From Planktotalea sp. (lineage in GTDB: Bacteria > Pseudomonadota > Alphaproteobacteria > Rhodobacterales > Rhodobacteraceae), in contig JAHEGL010000002.1 in assembly GCA_024645145.1 (NCBI GenBank), positions 1 to 15,043 of the forward strand: 15,043 nucleotides of DNA, given 5' to 3'. Below, one piece after another: positions 14,645 to 15,043 of this stretch. The first letter of the stretch is position 1. Every line of letters begins with the position of its first letter. The notes beneath the pieces are model-generated. The model was not told the origin of the DNA and searched no databases. It worked only from the letters and a program-made list of their open reading frames with translations. Made by a program: the position numbers and the translations under genes.

Positions 14645-15043
14645 ATGAAGATGACTACCGAAGAAGCATTCGTAAAGGTTCTACAACGTCACGGTATCGA
14701 ACACGCGTTCGGGATCATTGGCTCTGCAATGATGCCAATCTCTGACATTTTCCCAAAAGCGGGTATCAAGTTCTGGGACTGCGCCCACGAGGGTTCCGCA
14801 GGCATGATGGCTGACGGTTACACACGTGCGACTGGCAAGATGAGCATGATGATCGCGCAAAACGGTCCGGGCATCACCAACTTCGTCACAGCTGTTAAGA
14901 CGGCTTACTGGAACCACACACCGCTTTTGCTTGTCACACCACAAGCGGCGAACAAGACAATCGGCCAAGGCGGTTTCCAAGAAGTTGAACAGATGAAACT
15001 GTTCGAAGACATGGTTGCTTACCAAGAAGAAGTACGTGACCCG
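14645..15043 (+). CDS. xsc: Sulfoacetaldehyde acetyltransferase, N-terminal 133 codons (runs off the window)
   Basis: The start of a thiamine-diphosphate enzyme that converts sulfoacetaldehyde and phosphate to acetyl phosphate and sulfite (EC 2.3.3.15), the desulfonation step after Tpa. The visible part is the N-terminal Pyr domain: MKMTTEEAFVKVLQRHGIEH, then FGIIGSAMMPISDIF, the conserved glutamate in CAHEGSAGMMADGY that activates the cofactor, and AQNGPGITNFVT. Residues HTPLLLVTPQA and GQGGFQEVEQMKLF fit Xsc rather than acetolactate synthase. The start is fixed by GAGGAG (14632-14637), 7 bases before the ATG, a strong site as expected for an abundantly made enzyme. It is cut by the right edge of the window; a pta or exporter gene may follow outside. 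Confidence 0.95.
   Translation, partial: MKMTTEEAFVKVLQRHGIEHAFGIIGSAMMPISDIFPKAGIKFWDCAHEGSAGMMADGYTRATGKMSMMIAQNGPGITNFVTAVKTAYWNHTPLLLVTPQAANKTIGQGGFQEVEQMKLFEDMVAYQEEVRDP

Overview
The window looks like chromosomal DNA of a marine alphaproteobacterium of the Roseobacter group (Rhodobacterales). The main reason is the taurine cluster: taurine:pyruvate aminotransferase (tpa), a MocR-type TauR regulator and sulfoacetaldehyde acetyltransferase (xsc), all of roseobacter type. Gene density is high, and ATGA stop/start overlaps are frequent. The taxonomic assignment is inference from protein character.

Layout. (1) Positions 19-2746, minus strand: a LysR regulator, a cytochrome P450 and a LysE/RhtB exporter in series, possibly one transcript. 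(2) 2828-3460, plus strand: a SAM methyltransferase divergent from the LysR gene. It runs tail-to-tail into a small minus-strand gene (3457-3956) that is broken by a one-base frameshift in an A-run. (3) 4157-5551, minus strand: tpa, followed by a strong intrinsic terminator. (4) 5704-12916, minus strand: a tightly packed operon read from right to left. It encodes a GntR/FCD regulator, a DapA-family lyase, an aldehyde dehydrogenase, a ProC-like NAD(P)-binding reductase, an MttB-family (non-pyrrolysine) methyltransferase, a decayed short-chain dehydrogenase and a DAO-family FAD oxidoreductase. (5) 13030 to the right edge, plus strand: tauR, then the first 133 codons of xsc. There is no protein-coding gap longer than 300 bases, and I saw no tRNA, rRNA, CRISPR array or insertion sequence.

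How the parts fit. Tpa converts taurine to sulfoacetaldehyde, and Xsc converts that to acetyl phosphate and sulfite. In Rhodobacter capsulatus tpa, tauR and xsc are neighbours; here the MttB operon lies between tpa and tauR. All three intergenic regions (upstream of tpa, between the GntR gene and tauR, and upstream of xsc) carry direct repeats of the form YTGG-N6 whose starts lie 22-23 bp apart. They resemble the TauR box I recall from R. capsulatus (CTGGACYTAA). The pair between the GntR gene and tauR is oriented like the tpa pair and points into the MttB operon. The operon is therefore a candidate feeder pathway under taurine control. Its substrate is not known from the sequence. An N-methylated compound fits the enzyme set: a methylated taurine, a cyclic betaine such as (hydroxy)proline betaine, or homarine.

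Two genes show decay. The small minus-strand gene at 3457-3956 has lost one base. The short-chain dehydrogenase at 7026-7486 has lost its catalytic core and its reading frame, yet its original stop codon still overlaps the next start.
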